Shown one piece after another: positions 38,654-46,772 of a stretch of DNA of 64,000 nt. How positions within the stretch are numbered: position 1 is the first letter of the stretch; each line of letters opens with the position of its first letter. Below the pieces are notes generated by a model. It searched no databases, had not been told where the DNA came from, and was given only the letters and a program-made list of their open reading frames with translations. The DNA is from Streptomyces sp. CB01635 (GTDB lineage Bacteria; Actinomycetota; Actinomycetes; Streptomycetales; Streptomycetaceae). The DNA lies in NCBI RefSeq assembly GCF_002803065.1, contig NZ_NNBL01000003.1, positions 579,461 to 643,460 on the forward strand, in the 5' to 3' direction. Position numbers and translations under genes: made by a program.

Positions 38654-39304
38654 TCAGGCCGTCACGTAGCGCGCTTCGATCCCCGCGATCACCAGGGCGA
38701 GACCGTCCTCGAAGTGCTGCTCGTAGTCCTCGAAGATCTCCGCGCCCGCCGCCGCCGACAGGGGGAAGTCGGCCATCCGGCGGGCGCGTTCGTCGATGTC
38801 GTACCCCTCGCGGCGCTCGCCCGGCAAGGGCTGGACGCCCTGCTCCTCGGTGACGAAACCGAGGGTGTACATGTACGCGGTCGTGGTGGCCCGCACCGCC
38901 TGGGTGAGCGTGAACCCGGCTTCGGTGAAAAGACGCAGCGTCCGCTCCATCTCGACCGCGTGCAGCGTGCCGGTGAAGCGCGAGCCGCTGAAGACCTTGG
39001 CGCCGTCGCGGTGGCTCAGGAGCGCGGTACGCAGTCCGCGGTTGGACGTCAGCAAGCGCTCCCGCCAGGTGCCGTCGGGTGTGAGCGGGTCGTCGGCCGT
39101 CATACGGCGGTACATCTCCGTCGCCATCTCGTCCAGCAGCTCCTGCTTGTTCTTGAAGTGCCAGTAGAGCGCGGGCGCCTGGACGTTCAGCTCCTTGGCG
39201 ATGGCGCGGAGCGTGAGGCCGTCGAGGCCGACGTCGTTGAGCAGGCGCAGAGCGGTGTCGACGACCTGCGTCTTGTCCAGCTTGGGGGATCTCTGGGTAG
39301 CCAC
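38654..39304 (-). CDS. TetR family repressor with tetracycline-repressor-type C domain
   Basis: A 216-residue regulator. The helix-turn-helix region is ALRLLNDVGLDGLTLRAIAKELNVQAPALYWHFKNKQELLDEMA, the classic TetR(class)-like version, and the C-terminal part has the TetR_C type helices (LHAVEMERTLRLFTEAGFTLTQAVRATTTAYMYTLGFVTEEQ). The GTG at 39304 faces the divergent FAD monooxygenase, 69 bases away. Two TTAACGNCGTTAA palindromes lie between them, so it should repress that gene and itself. Confidence 0.9.
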   Translation of the reverse strand: MATQRSPKLDKTQVVDTALRLLNDVGLDGLTLRAIAKELNVQAPALYWHFKNKQELLDEMATEMYRRMTADDPLTPDGTWRERLLTSNRGLRTALLSHRDGAKVFSGSRFTGTLHAVEMERTLRLFTEAGFTLTQAVRATTTAYMYTLGFVTEEQGVQPLPGERREGYDIDERARRMADFPLSAAAGAEIFEDYEQHFEDGLALVIAGIEARYVTA

Positions 39305-39306
39305 AC

Positions 39307-39363
39307 TTGACAGTTTAACGCCGTTAAGCGCATGCTGCGAAGCATGGAACTTAACGACGTTAA
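39307..39363. promoter_or_regulatory. tetR-monooxygenase control region with twin operators
   Basis: TTAACGCCGTTAA (39315-39327) and TTAACGACGTTAA (39351-39363) are two 13-base palindromes 36 bases centre to centre. TTGACA at 39307-39312 and CATGCT at 39331-39336 form a promoter overlapping the first, and CATGC ... GCATG is a smaller inverted repeat between them. The layout matches tetR/tetA-type dual operators. Confidence 0.7.
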
Positions 39364-39373
39364 GGAGCTGGTC

Positions 39374-40795
39374 ATGGACACCCGTGCAGACACGATCACG
39401 CACACCGAGGTCCTCGTCGTGGGCGCCGGCCCGACCGGCCTCGCCCTCGCTGCCGACCTCGCCCGGCGCGGGGTCGACGCCCTCGTCGTCGAGCGCGCCG
39501 ACGCGCTCTTCCCCGGGTCGCGCGGCAAGGGCATCCAGCCGCGCACGAGGGAGGTCTTCCACGATCTCGGCGTGCTGGACGCCATCCATGCCGCCGGTGG
39601 CCCCTACCCCGTCGGGATGATCTGGCAGGACGGCACGCGGGTCGGCGAGCACAGGATGTTCGACCCGGCGGAGCAGAGCGACGACTCTCCGTACACCGAG
39701 CCGTGGATGGTGCCGCAGTGGCGCACGCAGCAGATCCTGTTCGAGCGGCTCATGCAGCTCGGCGGCCGGGTGGAGTTCGGGCGTGAGCTGGTGGCGGTGG
39801 AACAGGACGCGGACGCCGTGACCGCGCACTTCGCCGCCGGAGAGCAGGTCAGCGCGCGGTACGCCGTCGCCGCCGACGGCGGTCGCTCGACCGTGCGCCG
39901 CGCGCTGGGCATCGGCATGACCGGCGAGACCGTCGACCCGCACCCGATGCTCGTGGCGGACGTGCGCATCACGGGCCTCGACCGCGACAACTGGCACGTC
40001 TTCCCGCCCCGAGAGGGGAGCGACGGCTTCCTCGCGATCTGCCCGCTCGCCGGCATCGAGGACTTCCAGGTGACCGCGCAGTTCCCCGAGGGAACCGTGC
40101 CCGACCTCTCCCTCGACGGCATCCGCAAGGTCGTCGCCGCGCGCTCCCATCTCGCACCCGAGGATGTGACCGAAGTGCGCTGGGCCTCGGACTTCCGGCC
40201 GCGGGCCGCGCTGGCCGACCGCTTCCGCGCCGGGCGCGTCCTCCTGGCCGGGGACGCCGCGCACGTCCACTCGCCGGCCGGCGGCCAGGGGCTGAACACC
40301 AGCGTCCAGGACGCGTACAACCTGGGATGGAAGCTGGGCGGGGTGCTGCGCGACGGCGCCCCGGAGTCCCTCGTCGAGACGTATGAGGAGGAGCGTCGCC
40401 CGGTCGCCGCGCACATGCTCGGTATTTCGACGGGCGTGCACCGCGGGGAGATCCGCCGCGGCGAGGCGACCCGCCAACTGGGCCTGGGTTACCGCGAATC
40501 GTCCCTCGCGGTGGACACCCGCACGATCGCGGGGCCGGTTCGCGCGGGAGACCGGGCGCCGGACGGAACGGTGGACGGCGTCCGCCTCTTCGACACCTTC
40601 CGCGGCCCGCACTGGACGCTGCTCACGGTGGGCACGGACACCGAACTCCCTGAGCTCGGCGTCCCCACCGTCCGGATCCCGGCGTGCGAGGTGTACGGCG
40701 CGGGCGTGTACCTGGTGCGGCCCGACGGCTATGTGGGGTGGGCGGGCGACACGGCCGACGGACTCGCGGAGTACGCGCGGCGGATGGGCCTCTAG
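39374..40795 (+). CDS. FAD-dependent aromatic hydroxylase-type monooxygenase
   Basis: A 473-residue class A flavin monooxygenase. VLVVGAGPTGLALAADLARRG (GxGxxG), the DG motif (YAVAADGGRSTVRRALG), and LLAGDAAHVHSPAGGQGLNT (the GD motif binding FAD ribityl) are in order. The C-terminal thioredoxin-like domain is short. Relatives hydroxylate phenols, polyketides, rifampicin or tetracycline. AAGGAG lies before the ATG. With a tetracycline-repressor-like regulator controlling it, a drug-inactivating or polyketide-tailoring role is plausible but unproven. Confidence 0.88.
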   Translation: MDTRADTITHTEVLVVGAGPTGLALAADLARRGVDALVVERADALFPGSRGKGIQPRTREVFHDLGVLDAIHAAGGPYPVGMIWQDGTRVGEHRMFDPAEQSDDSPYTEPWMVPQWRTQQILFERLMQLGGRVEFGRELVAVEQDADAVTAHFAAGEQVSARYAVAADGGRSTVRRALGIGMTGETVDPHPMLVADVRITGLDRDNWHVFPPREGSDGFLAICPLAGIEDFQVTAQFPEGTVPDLSLDGIRKVVAARSHLAPEDVTEVRWASDFRPRAALADRFRAGRVLLAGDAAHVHSPAGGQGLNTSVQDAYNLGWKLGGVLRDGAPESLVETYEEERRPVAAHMLGISTGVHRGEIRRGEATRQLGLGYRESSLAVDTRTIAGPVRAGDRAPDGTVDGVRLFDTFRGPHWTLLTVGTDTELPELGVPTVRIPACEVYGAGVYLVRPDGYVGWAGDTADGLAEYARRMGL

Positions 40796-41577
40796 GGCAC
40801 GCGGGCGACCCCGACGTAGAAGCCGCTCAGCTCCGCCTCGGGTGCGGGCGTCTCCTTGTACCACTTCGTCGAAGTGACCAGCCCCGGCTCCACCAGCTCC
40901 AGGCTCTCGAAGAACGGCTCGACCTCGGCCCGCGTACGCATCCGCAACGGGATCTCGCCCTGCCGGTACGTGTTCTTCACCGTCTTCGCGAGGTGTGGGT
41001 GCTCATCGGTGGTGCCGTGGGAGAAGACGAAGTAACTGCCCGAGGGCAGGGCGTCGATGAGGGTCCGCGCGAGAGCGTACGGGTCCTCCTCGTCGGTGAT
41101 GAAGTGCATCAGGGCGAGCATCGACAGCGCGACGGGCCGGGTGAAGTCCAGGAACGTACGGGCGTGGTCGAGGATGACCTTGGGCTGACGGACGTCTGCC
41201 TCGATGTAGTCGGTCGCCCCCTCCGGAGTGCTGACCAGGAGCGCTTCCGCGTGCCGCAGCACGATGGGGTCGTTGTCGGTGTACGCGACCCGCGCCGACG
41301 GCACGATGCCCTGCACGATCTGGTGCAGGTTCGGCTTCGTCGGTATGCCCGTGCCGACGTCGAGGAACTGATCGATGCCGTTGCCGGCCAGCCAGGCCGC
41401 CGCACGGTGCATGAACGCGCGGTTGCGCCGGGCGCTGAGGCGCGACTCCGGCGGCAGCTTCTCCCCGACTTCCTGATCGACCGGATAGTTGTCCTTGCCG
41501 CCCAGCAGCCAGTCGTAGACACGCGCCGGGTGGGCCCTGCTCGTGTCGATGCGGCTTCCGGAGGACTGTGCCGTCAT
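40792..41577 (-). CDS. SAM-dependent methyltransferase, Streptomyces type (Methyltransf_19)
   Basis: A 261-residue protein. ARVYDWLLGGKDNYPVDQEVGE is the hallmark N-terminus, FLDVGTGIPTKPNLH is the SAM-binding motif I, and YTDNDPIVLRHAEALL motif II. This family is abundant in Streptomyces and of unknown substrate. Its stop overlaps the stop of the convergent monooxygenase (shared CTAG). Confidence 0.88.
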   Translation of the reverse strand: MTAQSSGSRIDTSRAHPARVYDWLLGGKDNYPVDQEVGEKLPPESRLSARRNRAFMHRAAAWLAGNGIDQFLDVGTGIPTKPNLHQIVQGIVPSARVAYTDNDPIVLRHAEALLVSTPEGATDYIEADVRQPKVILDHARTFLDFTRPVALSMLALMHFITDEEDPYALARTLIDALPSGSYFVFSHGTTDEHPHLAKTVKNTYRQGEIPLRMRTRAEVEPFFESLELVEPGLVTSTKWYKETPAPEAELSGFYVGVARVP

Positions 41578-41820
41578 GCGTGACTCCAGCGTGTACTAGA
41601 TCGCTGACCGACGCACCGGGACCGCTGCGGGCACCCTGGGTCGGGCCGTGAAGGACCTGGCGATTATGTCACCGGCCAGGCCTTCGCGCAGAGCTGTCAG
41701 GGAGGGGCGCGGGGGTCATCTCGCGTGCGGTGACTGCACGTTGGGGCGGAGATGCGGGGGACTCGGTACGGCGGGCGGCGCCTGCGACGCCGTACCGAGC
41801 CCGGCTCCTCAGTGCGGCGG

Positions 41821-42966
41821 TCAGGCCGTGGTCAGCGTCAGGCCGTACCGGTTGAGGATCTCGTTGATCGGCTGGTACCAGGTCTCGCCGCCGCCGGAGC
41901 AGTCGCCCCAGCCGCCCGAGGTGACACCCTGGGCCTGGTCGCCGCTGATGAACGAGCCGCCCGAGTCGCCCGGTTCGGCGCACACGTTCGTCTTGGTCAT
42001 CTCGTGCACCGCGCCCTGGCTGTAGTTCACGGTCTCGTTCTTGGCCAGCACATTGCCGCAGTGCCAGTGCGAGGTGGAGCCCGAGCGGCAGATGGACGCG
42101 CCGATCGGGGCCTCGGCCGAGCCGCGCACCAGCTGGTCCGGGACAGTGCCCCAGCCGAGGACCACGGGGACGGTCCACCAGCCGCTGCCCACGTTGACCC
42201 AGGCGTAGTCGTTGTCCGGGAACGACGACCCCTGGAAGTTGCCGATGTACGAACCGTCCCAGCCGTTCACTGCGGCTCCGGCGCCGCTGCAGTGGCCGGC
42301 TGTGACGAATCCGCCGTTCACCGAGAAGCCGATCGAGCAGCGGACGTTGCCCGTGTAGTAGGGGTCGCCTCCGACCGTGCCGGCGGCGAGGGTGCGGGGT
42401 GCGTGGGCCGTCTTCTCGACGGTGACAGGGCCGGCCTCGCGGGCCTGCGCGAGGAAGTGCTTGACATCGTTGTCGCCCTGCTGTCCGGCCAGGGTCTCGA
42501 TCACGATCCGGTTGGACGCCGGATCGACGTGCCAACTTGCCACGCCCTTGGGTGCCTTGAGGGCGTCGATGCGTTCCTTGGCCGCGTCGAGCTGTTTGGC
42601 GCTGTACTTCACCAGCTTGGCCTCGGCGCCCGTCGACCGTACAGCCGCGGCCTTGCTCCGGTCGGTGACGGCCACGGTCAGGCGGCCGCTCTCCGGTGTG
42701 AACCAGGCGCCGCCGTAGGACGATCCGGCGGCTCGCCGTGCCTTTTCTTCGACGGCCGTGGCCTTCTTCTCCGCGCTCAGCCGTGCCTCGGCCTGGCTTT
42801 TGGTGAGGCCGAAGTCGCGCTGCATGGCGGCGAGCACGGACCCGGAGGCCGGCGCCTTCTCGTCCGCGGGGGTGGCGGCACCGGCGGAGGCCGGTATGAA
42901 CCCGGCGGACACTCCGGCGACCAGTAATGCGGACAGGGCGATGCGCAGGGATTTCGTGCGTCTCAT
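41821..42966 (-). CDS. secreted chymotrypsin-like protease with propeptide (streptogrisin / alpha-lytic type)
   Basis: A 381-residue preproprotein. Signal peptide residues 1-31 (IALSALLVAGVSAGFIPASAGAA), an alpha-lytic-type prodomain of about 160 residues, then the S1 domain starting near residue 195. The catalytic triad is in TAGHC (His), DNDYAWV (Asp) and GDSGGS (Ser), with Cys pairs for disulfides. The propeptide acts as folding catalyst and inhibitor in this family. There is no C-terminal chitin or cellulose domain. A perfect palindrome of the CebR type lies 49 bases before the ATG, suggesting sugar-responsive repression. Confidence 0.92.
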   Translation of the reverse strand: MRRTKSLRIALSALLVAGVSAGFIPASAGAATPADEKAPASGSVLAAMQRDFGLTKSQAEARLSAEKKATAVEEKARRAAGSSYGGAWFTPESGRLTVAVTDRSKAAAVRSTGAEAKLVKYSAKQLDAAKERIDALKAPKGVASWHVDPASNRIVIETLAGQQGDNDVKHFLAQAREAGPVTVEKTAHAPRTLAAGTVGGDPYYTGNVRCSIGFSVNGGFVTAGHCSGAGAAVNGWDGSYIGNFQGSSFPDNDYAWVNVGSGWWTVPVVLGWGTVPDQLVRGSAEAPIGASICRSGSTSHWHCGNVLAKNETVNYSQGAVHEMTKTNVCAEPGDSGGSFISGDQAQGVTSGGWGDCSGGGETWYQPINEILNRYGLTLTTA

Positions 42967-43014
42967 GGGGTTGGCCCTTCGTTGTTCCAGCATCGTGGGG
43001 GTGGAACAGCAAAG

Positions 43015-43032
43015 CCTGGGAGCGCTCCCAGG
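43015..43032. promoter_or_regulatory. CebR/LacI-type operator upstream of the protease
   Basis: CCTGGGAGCGCTCCCAGG is an 18-base perfect palindrome containing TGGGAGCGCTCCCA (43017-43030), identical to the published CebR/CelR box that controls cellulose-utilisation genes in Streptomyces and Thermobifida. Other LacI-family regulators share the GGGAGCGCTCCC core, so the exact regulator is not certain. Confidence 0.65.
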
Positions 43033-43122
43033 AAATGCCCGCTGGGAGCCTATCGAAGGATCATGGGCAGGTCCATGCCAATGCGATGCCCTGCTGACAC
43101 GCCCTGCTGAGACCGGACTGGT

Positions 43123-43485
43123 GCGTGCGTCGCGGTAGCGGGCTGTGCGGGCCAATCGCCTGAGGCGGAAGGGCAGTTGAGGGTGTCCGTGGCGGGAGGT
43201 GTGCCGCCACGCGAGCGGCAGCATCTCCGTGGCGTCCGGGGCGGTGTACTGCGCCATCGAGTGTGCTTCGTCGGAGGGAGGCGGCAGACGGTCCAGCCTG
43301 CCGTGCTGCACCAGATGGCGCACGTGCTTGTACTCCGCCACCGACGCGGCCGCCTCACGGAGTTCGTCCTCCGGCCACCAGATGAGATCGCCGCCGATGC
43401 CCAGCGCTTCGGCCATGGCGACATCGAAGCGGAACCGCAACTGGACCGTGCGCCCCGTGAGCTGGTTCGGCGCGTCGGCCAGTCG
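43123..43485 (-). pseudogene. 3' fragment of a GH36 alpha-galactosidase
   Basis: The minus-strand frame reads DAPNQLTGRTVQLRFRFDVA, then MAEALGIGGDL, VAEYKHVRHLVQHGRLDRLP, MAQYTAPD and LAWRHTSRHGHPQLPFRLR, which is the end of the catalytic barrel and the C-terminal beta domain of a family 36 alpha-galactosidase. The first ~550 residues are absent and the fragment abuts a decayed SGNH hydrolase on the opposite strand near 43500. It has no start or ribosome site, so it is not expressed as an enzyme. Confidence 0.7.
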
Positions 43486-43512
43486 GCGGACGACCCGTCG
43501 GTCAAGGGGGTT

Positions 43513-43991
43513 GCCGACGAAGGGATTTCGGGGAACAAGGTGCCCACGGGCGGCGCCGGGCAGAGCGCGTTGAACCGACTTGGCGCGATGTGCTCTCGCG
43601 CCCCGGAGTGCGCACGTGTTCCTCTTCGAGGGCGTCAACGACATCAAGGCCACACGGGCGTCACGGCCCAGGACGTGATCAACGGCTATCGCGCCATCGC
43701 CGAACGGGCCCATGCGGCAGGGAAGTGCGTCGTCGGCGCCACCATCGGGCCGTTCAAGGGCTGGTCCGAGTGGGACCCCGCGGCCGAGCCCGTACGCCTC
43801 GAGGTCAATGAATTCATCAGGGACAGCGGCGAGTTCGACGCGGTCACAGGCTTCGACCGCACCCTGCGCAGCCCGTGCGACCACGAGCGGATCCTTTCGT
43901 TCTTCGACGGCGGCGCCCGCCTGCACCCGAATGACAAGGCATGCAGGCGATGGCCAACTCCGTCAACGTCAGGGACCTGACCGCCTGTTGA
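43513..43991 (+). pseudogene. SGNH/GDSL hydrolase fragment with multiple frameshifts
   Basis: Successive frames read EGISGNKVPTGGAGQSALNR, then DVLSRPGVRT, then VFLFEGVNDIKA, then GVTAQDVINGYRAIAERAHA through HPND, and finally MQAMANSVNVRDLTAC before TGA at 43989-43991. Together they are the C-terminal two thirds of an extracellular GDSL esterase (GVND block and the Asp/His of LHPND). At least four small indels are needed to join them and the N-terminus is gone. Confidence 0.75.
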
Positions 43992-44125
43992 TGACGGCAC
44001 GGACTCTTCATCGTTGCGCCACGCAGGTGGGGTTCGCTGGGCAACTGAGGCGTGGATGATGACGAGGGCATGCCAGATTCGGTCGCGCGTGTCCCACACC
44101 CCCCACGGTTCATCAGGAGGACGCA

Positions 44126-44893
44126 GTGAAGAAGAGCTCGCGGATCAGCAGAGCGGCACTCACCCTCGGCAGCGCCGTCGCGCTGGTCATCGTTTTCCCG
44201 GGCATCGCGCTCGCGGACCCGCCCCCGGCGCTGCCCGCCAACGCGGACGGCCTGGAGCAGACGTTCCAGCCGGCCTACGACTACGACGGTGACGGCTGCT
44301 ACCCGACGCCCGCCATCGGCCCCGACGGCACCATCAACCCCGGCCTCAACCCGTCCGGGGCCGTCAACGGCCAGTGCCACGACTCCTGGGACCTCGACAG
44401 CACCAACGGATACTCCCGCTCCAAGTGCAACAACGGCTGGTGCGCCATCATGTACGGCCTGTACTTCGAGAAGGACCAGGCCGTCGCGGGCAGCGGTCTC
44501 GGCGGGCACCGCAACGACTGGGAGCACGTCGTGGTGTGGGTGCAGAACAACGAGGCCAAGTACGTGTCCACCTCGGCCCACGGGAACTTCAACGTCTACA
44601 GCAGTGACCAGATCCGCTGGGACGGCACCCACCCCAAGGCCGTCTACCACAAGGACGGCCTGGGCACGCACTGCTTCCGACCCGCGACGGCCAACGACGA
44701 GCCGCCGGAGAACCACCGCCACACCTGGCAGTTCCCGACCCTCGTCGGCTGGAACGGCTACCCCTCGGGCCTGCGGGAGAAGCTCAGCCAGGCAGACTTC
44801 GGCAGCGCGGTCTTCGGCCTCAAGGACGGCAACTTCAACTACCACCTCGAGAAGGCCGAGCCGGCCGGCATACCGTTCGACCCCAACGCCTGA
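44126..44893 (+). CDS. secreted NPP1 (necrosis-inducing-like) family protein
   Basis: A 255-residue exported protein: signal peptide 1-31 (cleavage near ALADPPP), then the NPP1 fold. The conserved heptapeptide GHRHDWE appears as GHRNDWE (about residue 132) followed by HVVVWV. The His, Asp and Glu equivalent to metal ligands in plant-pathogen NLPs are kept while the third His is Asn. Two Cys pairs are present (DGCYPT, GQCHDS; SKCNNGWC). NLPs permeabilise plant membranes by binding GIPC sphingolipids; Streptomyces homologues have unknown targets. The GTG start follows AGGAGG. Confidence 0.87.
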   Translation: MKKSSRISRAALTLGSAVALVIVFPGIALADPPPALPANADGLEQTFQPAYDYDGDGCYPTPAIGPDGTINPGLNPSGAVNGQCHDSWDLDSTNGYSRSKCNNGWCAIMYGLYFEKDQAVAGSGLGGHRNDWEHVVVWVQNNEAKYVSTSAHGNFNVYSSDQIRWDGTHPKAVYHKDGLGTHCFRPATANDEPPENHRHTWQFPTLVGWNGYPSGLREKLSQADFGSAVFGLKDGNFNYHLEKAEPAGIPFDPNA

Positions 44894-44981
44894 GCGGACG
44901 GCGGAAAACAGGTTGGGCCGGACGACGGCCCGTTGGTAGCGTCCCGCCCAGGCCGTGACGTCGTGCGAGGAGGTGAGACCC

Positions 44982-45035
44982 ATGAACGCTGTATCTGTGT
45001 GGGTGCTCCCCTCTTCGCCACGGTCGGGCGGTTGA
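44982..45035 (+). CDS. possible 17-codon leader peptide
   Basis: ATG preceded by a perfect AGGAGGTGA with optimal spacing, encoding MNAVSVWVLPSSPRSGG and ending 55 bases before the alpha/beta hydrolase gene. It may be a translational leader or the broken 5' end of an older gene. Support rests on the unusually strong ribosome site. Confidence 0.35.
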   Translation: MNAVSVWVLPSSPRSGG

Positions 45036-45090
45036 CGTAGGTCTCGCCGGGAGCGCCTCCTCCACAAGGCACTCCCGAAGGGCAACACCT

Positions 45091-45855
45091 ATGAATTCTG
45101 TTCAATTCACCGCGCAGACATCGTCGAACGGTGTCGTGGAGCGCGACTTCACCGTGGGTGAGGTCACCGGCGCGCTCTGGTCGCCGGCCCCCGGCTCCGA
45201 CCGCGCGCCGCTCGTGCTGATGGGCCACGGCGGCGGCAACCACAGGAAGTCACCGGCCATGGCCGGCCGGGCCCAGCGGCTCGTGGCGGGCGGCGGCTTC
45301 CACGTCGCCACCATCGACGCACCCGGGCACGGCGGCCGCCCCCGTACGGCCCACGACGAGCGCGAGATCGCCGTGATGCAGCAGGCGATGGCGGCGGGCG
45401 AACCGGTCGGCCCGATCGTCCAGCGGTACAACGCCCACCTGGCGGAGCGCGGCGTGCCGGAGTGGCAGGCGACTCTGGACGCCCTCCAGGACCTCCCGCA
45501 GATCGGCACCGATGGGCCGGTCGGCTACTTCGGCCTGAACATGGGTACCGCGATCGGCGTGCCACTGACGGCGGTCGAACCCAGGATCACCGCCGCGGTC
45601 TTCGGTCTCTTCTGGCCCGAGACCCTGGCCCAGGCGGCGAAGCAGATCACCGTTCCGATCGAGTTCGCGCTCCAGTGGAACGACGAGCACATCCCCCGCG
45701 AGTCCGGACTCGCGCTGTTCGACGCCTTCGCCTCGCAGGACAAGACGCTGCACGCCAACGCGGGCCGGCACAAGGAACTGCCCAGGTTCGAGGCCGACAG
45801 CGCGGTGCACTTCTTCGTCCGGCATCTCGGCGGGGCGGCCACGTCACCGGCGTGA
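45091..45855 (+). CDS. alpha/beta hydrolase homologue with Asn at the nucleophile position
   Basis: A 254-residue alpha/beta hydrolase fold protein: VLMGHGGGNHRKSP oxyanion region, IDAPGHGGRP, then the nucleophile elbow VGYFGLNMGTAIG. The elbow should read G-x-S-x-G; here the codon at 45538-45540 is AAC (Asn). The rest of the fold and a C-terminal His region (NAGRHKELPRFE) are intact. It may be a non-catalytic binding protein, or the change may be recent. The ATG has AAGGGC upstream. Confidence 0.8.
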   Translation: MNSVQFTAQTSSNGVVERDFTVGEVTGALWSPAPGSDRAPLVLMGHGGGNHRKSPAMAGRAQRLVAGGGFHVATIDAPGHGGRPRTAHDEREIAVMQQAMAAGEPVGPIVQRYNAHLAERGVPEWQATLDALQDLPQIGTDGPVGYFGLNMGTAIGVPLTAVEPRITAAVFGLFWPETLAQAAKQITVPIEFALQWNDEHIPRESGLALFDAFASQDKTLHANAGRHKELPRFEADSAVHFFVRHLGGAATSPA

Positions 45856-46003
45856 CCCGACCCGACCTGACGGCAGCGGCGCGCGGGCGCCGCTGCCCGC
45901 TCGTGGGACCAGGTGCAGGTGGCGGCTCCCGGCGGATGGAAGTTACTCTGCGCTGCGGCGCTGATCGGCGGAGATTGGCCGCCGATCCCATGGGAGGTCA
46001 TTC

Positions 46004-46570
46004 GTGGACGTGTCACTTCCGGTCCTCCTGGAGGACCACCCGGTCGTCGCCAGTGTCATCGACGACGACGGGCTGCGCGCCGTCATGGACTCCGAGTGCA
46101 AGGTCGTCTTCCTGCTCTACGGGTCCCTGCTGAACCTCCCGGCGATCGTGCAGCAGCTCAAGGACAGCGGCAAGGTCGTCCTGGTCAATGTGGACCTGCT
46201 CGAAGGGTTCAGCGGCAAGGACATCGTGGTGCAGTACGTGAAGGAGCACACCTCCGCCGATGGGGTGCTCAGCTCCAAGGCGCACATGGTGCGGGCCGCC
46301 CGCGAGGTCGGCCTGTTCGCCGTCCACCGGTTCTTCCTGATCGACTCGAAGTCGTACCGCAATCTCGCACCGCAGGTCCGCCAGTCCAAGGCCGACTGCG
46401 TGGAGATCCTGCCGGGCTGTATGCCGCGGGTCATCTCCTGGGCCGTGCAGGACATCGAGGTGCCTCTCATAGCGGGCGGGCTCGTGTGCGACCGCGAGGA
46501 TGTGTTCGCCGCGCTGAAGGCAGGAGCCGCGGCCATAGCCTCGTCGAATCGTGATGTGTGGGCCATGTAG
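46004..46570 (+). CDS. GlpP/YgcP-family antiterminator protein
   Basis: A 188-residue TIM-barrel-like protein of the glycerol-3-phosphate responsive antiterminator family (GlpP in Bacillus, YgcP in E. coli). VVFLLYGSLLNLPAIVQQLKDSGK, VLVNVDLLEGFSGKDIVVQYVKE, GVLSSKAHMVRAAREVGLFAVHRFFLIDS and EILPGCMPRVI, IAGGLV match the family along its whole length. In Bacillus GlpP binds leader mRNA when loaded with glycerol-3-phosphate and prevents termination. The GTG start follows GGGAGG. Directly downstream is a promoter and a leader with an intrinsic terminator before a four-gene catabolic operon, its obvious target. The true effector is probably a phosphorylated polyol but unknown. Confidence 0.88.
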   Translation: MDVSLPVLLEDHPVVASVIDDDGLRAVMDSECKVVFLLYGSLLNLPAIVQQLKDSGKVVLVNVDLLEGFSGKDIVVQYVKEHTSADGVLSSKAHMVRAAREVGLFAVHRFFLIDSKSYRNLAPQVRQSKADCVEILPGCMPRVISWAVQDIEVPLIAGGLVCDREDVFAALKAGAAAIASSNRDVWAM

Positions 46571-46608
46571 GCGTCGGGCCGTGTAAGGGAATGTGACGCC
46601 TGACTCTA

Positions 46609-46638
46609 TTGACACTGCCGATCGGCCCTGCCTAGCAT
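46609..46638 (+). promoter_or_regulatory. promoter of the MFS-SDR-oxidase-kinase operon
   Basis: TTGACA at 46609-46614, an 18-base spacer and TAGCAT at 46633-46638. It lies after the antiterminator gene and gives a leader of about 160 bases. Confidence 0.65.
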
Positions 46639-46692
46639 GGCGACCGCACCCGGAGTTCATGTCATGGCCACGGGCGCGACAATCAAATATAG

Positions 46693-46740
46693 GTTCCGGC
46701 CTCGAGCCGGGACAGTTACTAGAGACCAGAGAACAGTAAC
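46693..46740 (+). promoter_or_regulatory. leader hairpin and antiterminator region
   Basis: First hairpin: GTTCCGGC, loop CTCGA, GCCGGGAC (46693-46713, eight pairs with one G-U). It is followed by GTTACT (46715-46720), a 14-base loop, and AGTAAC (46735-46740). The AGTAAC arm is also part of the 5' arm of the terminator, so the two structures exclude each other. The GlpP-type protein is the expected stabiliser of the antiterminator or destabiliser of the terminator. Confidence 0.6.
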
Positions 46741-46772
46741 CTCCGAACACCGGAGTTTGCTGTTCTTTTTTT
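46731..46772 (+). terminator. intrinsic terminator in the operon leader (conditional)
   Basis: GAACAGTAACCTCCG, loop AACAC, CGGAGTTTGCTGTTC: a 15-position stem with one mismatch and one G-U, followed by seven T (46766-46772). Such a complete rho-independent terminator is rare in Streptomyces. It stands between the promoter and the MFS gene, 34 bases before the start codon, so it must be bypassed for expression. Confidence 0.9.
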
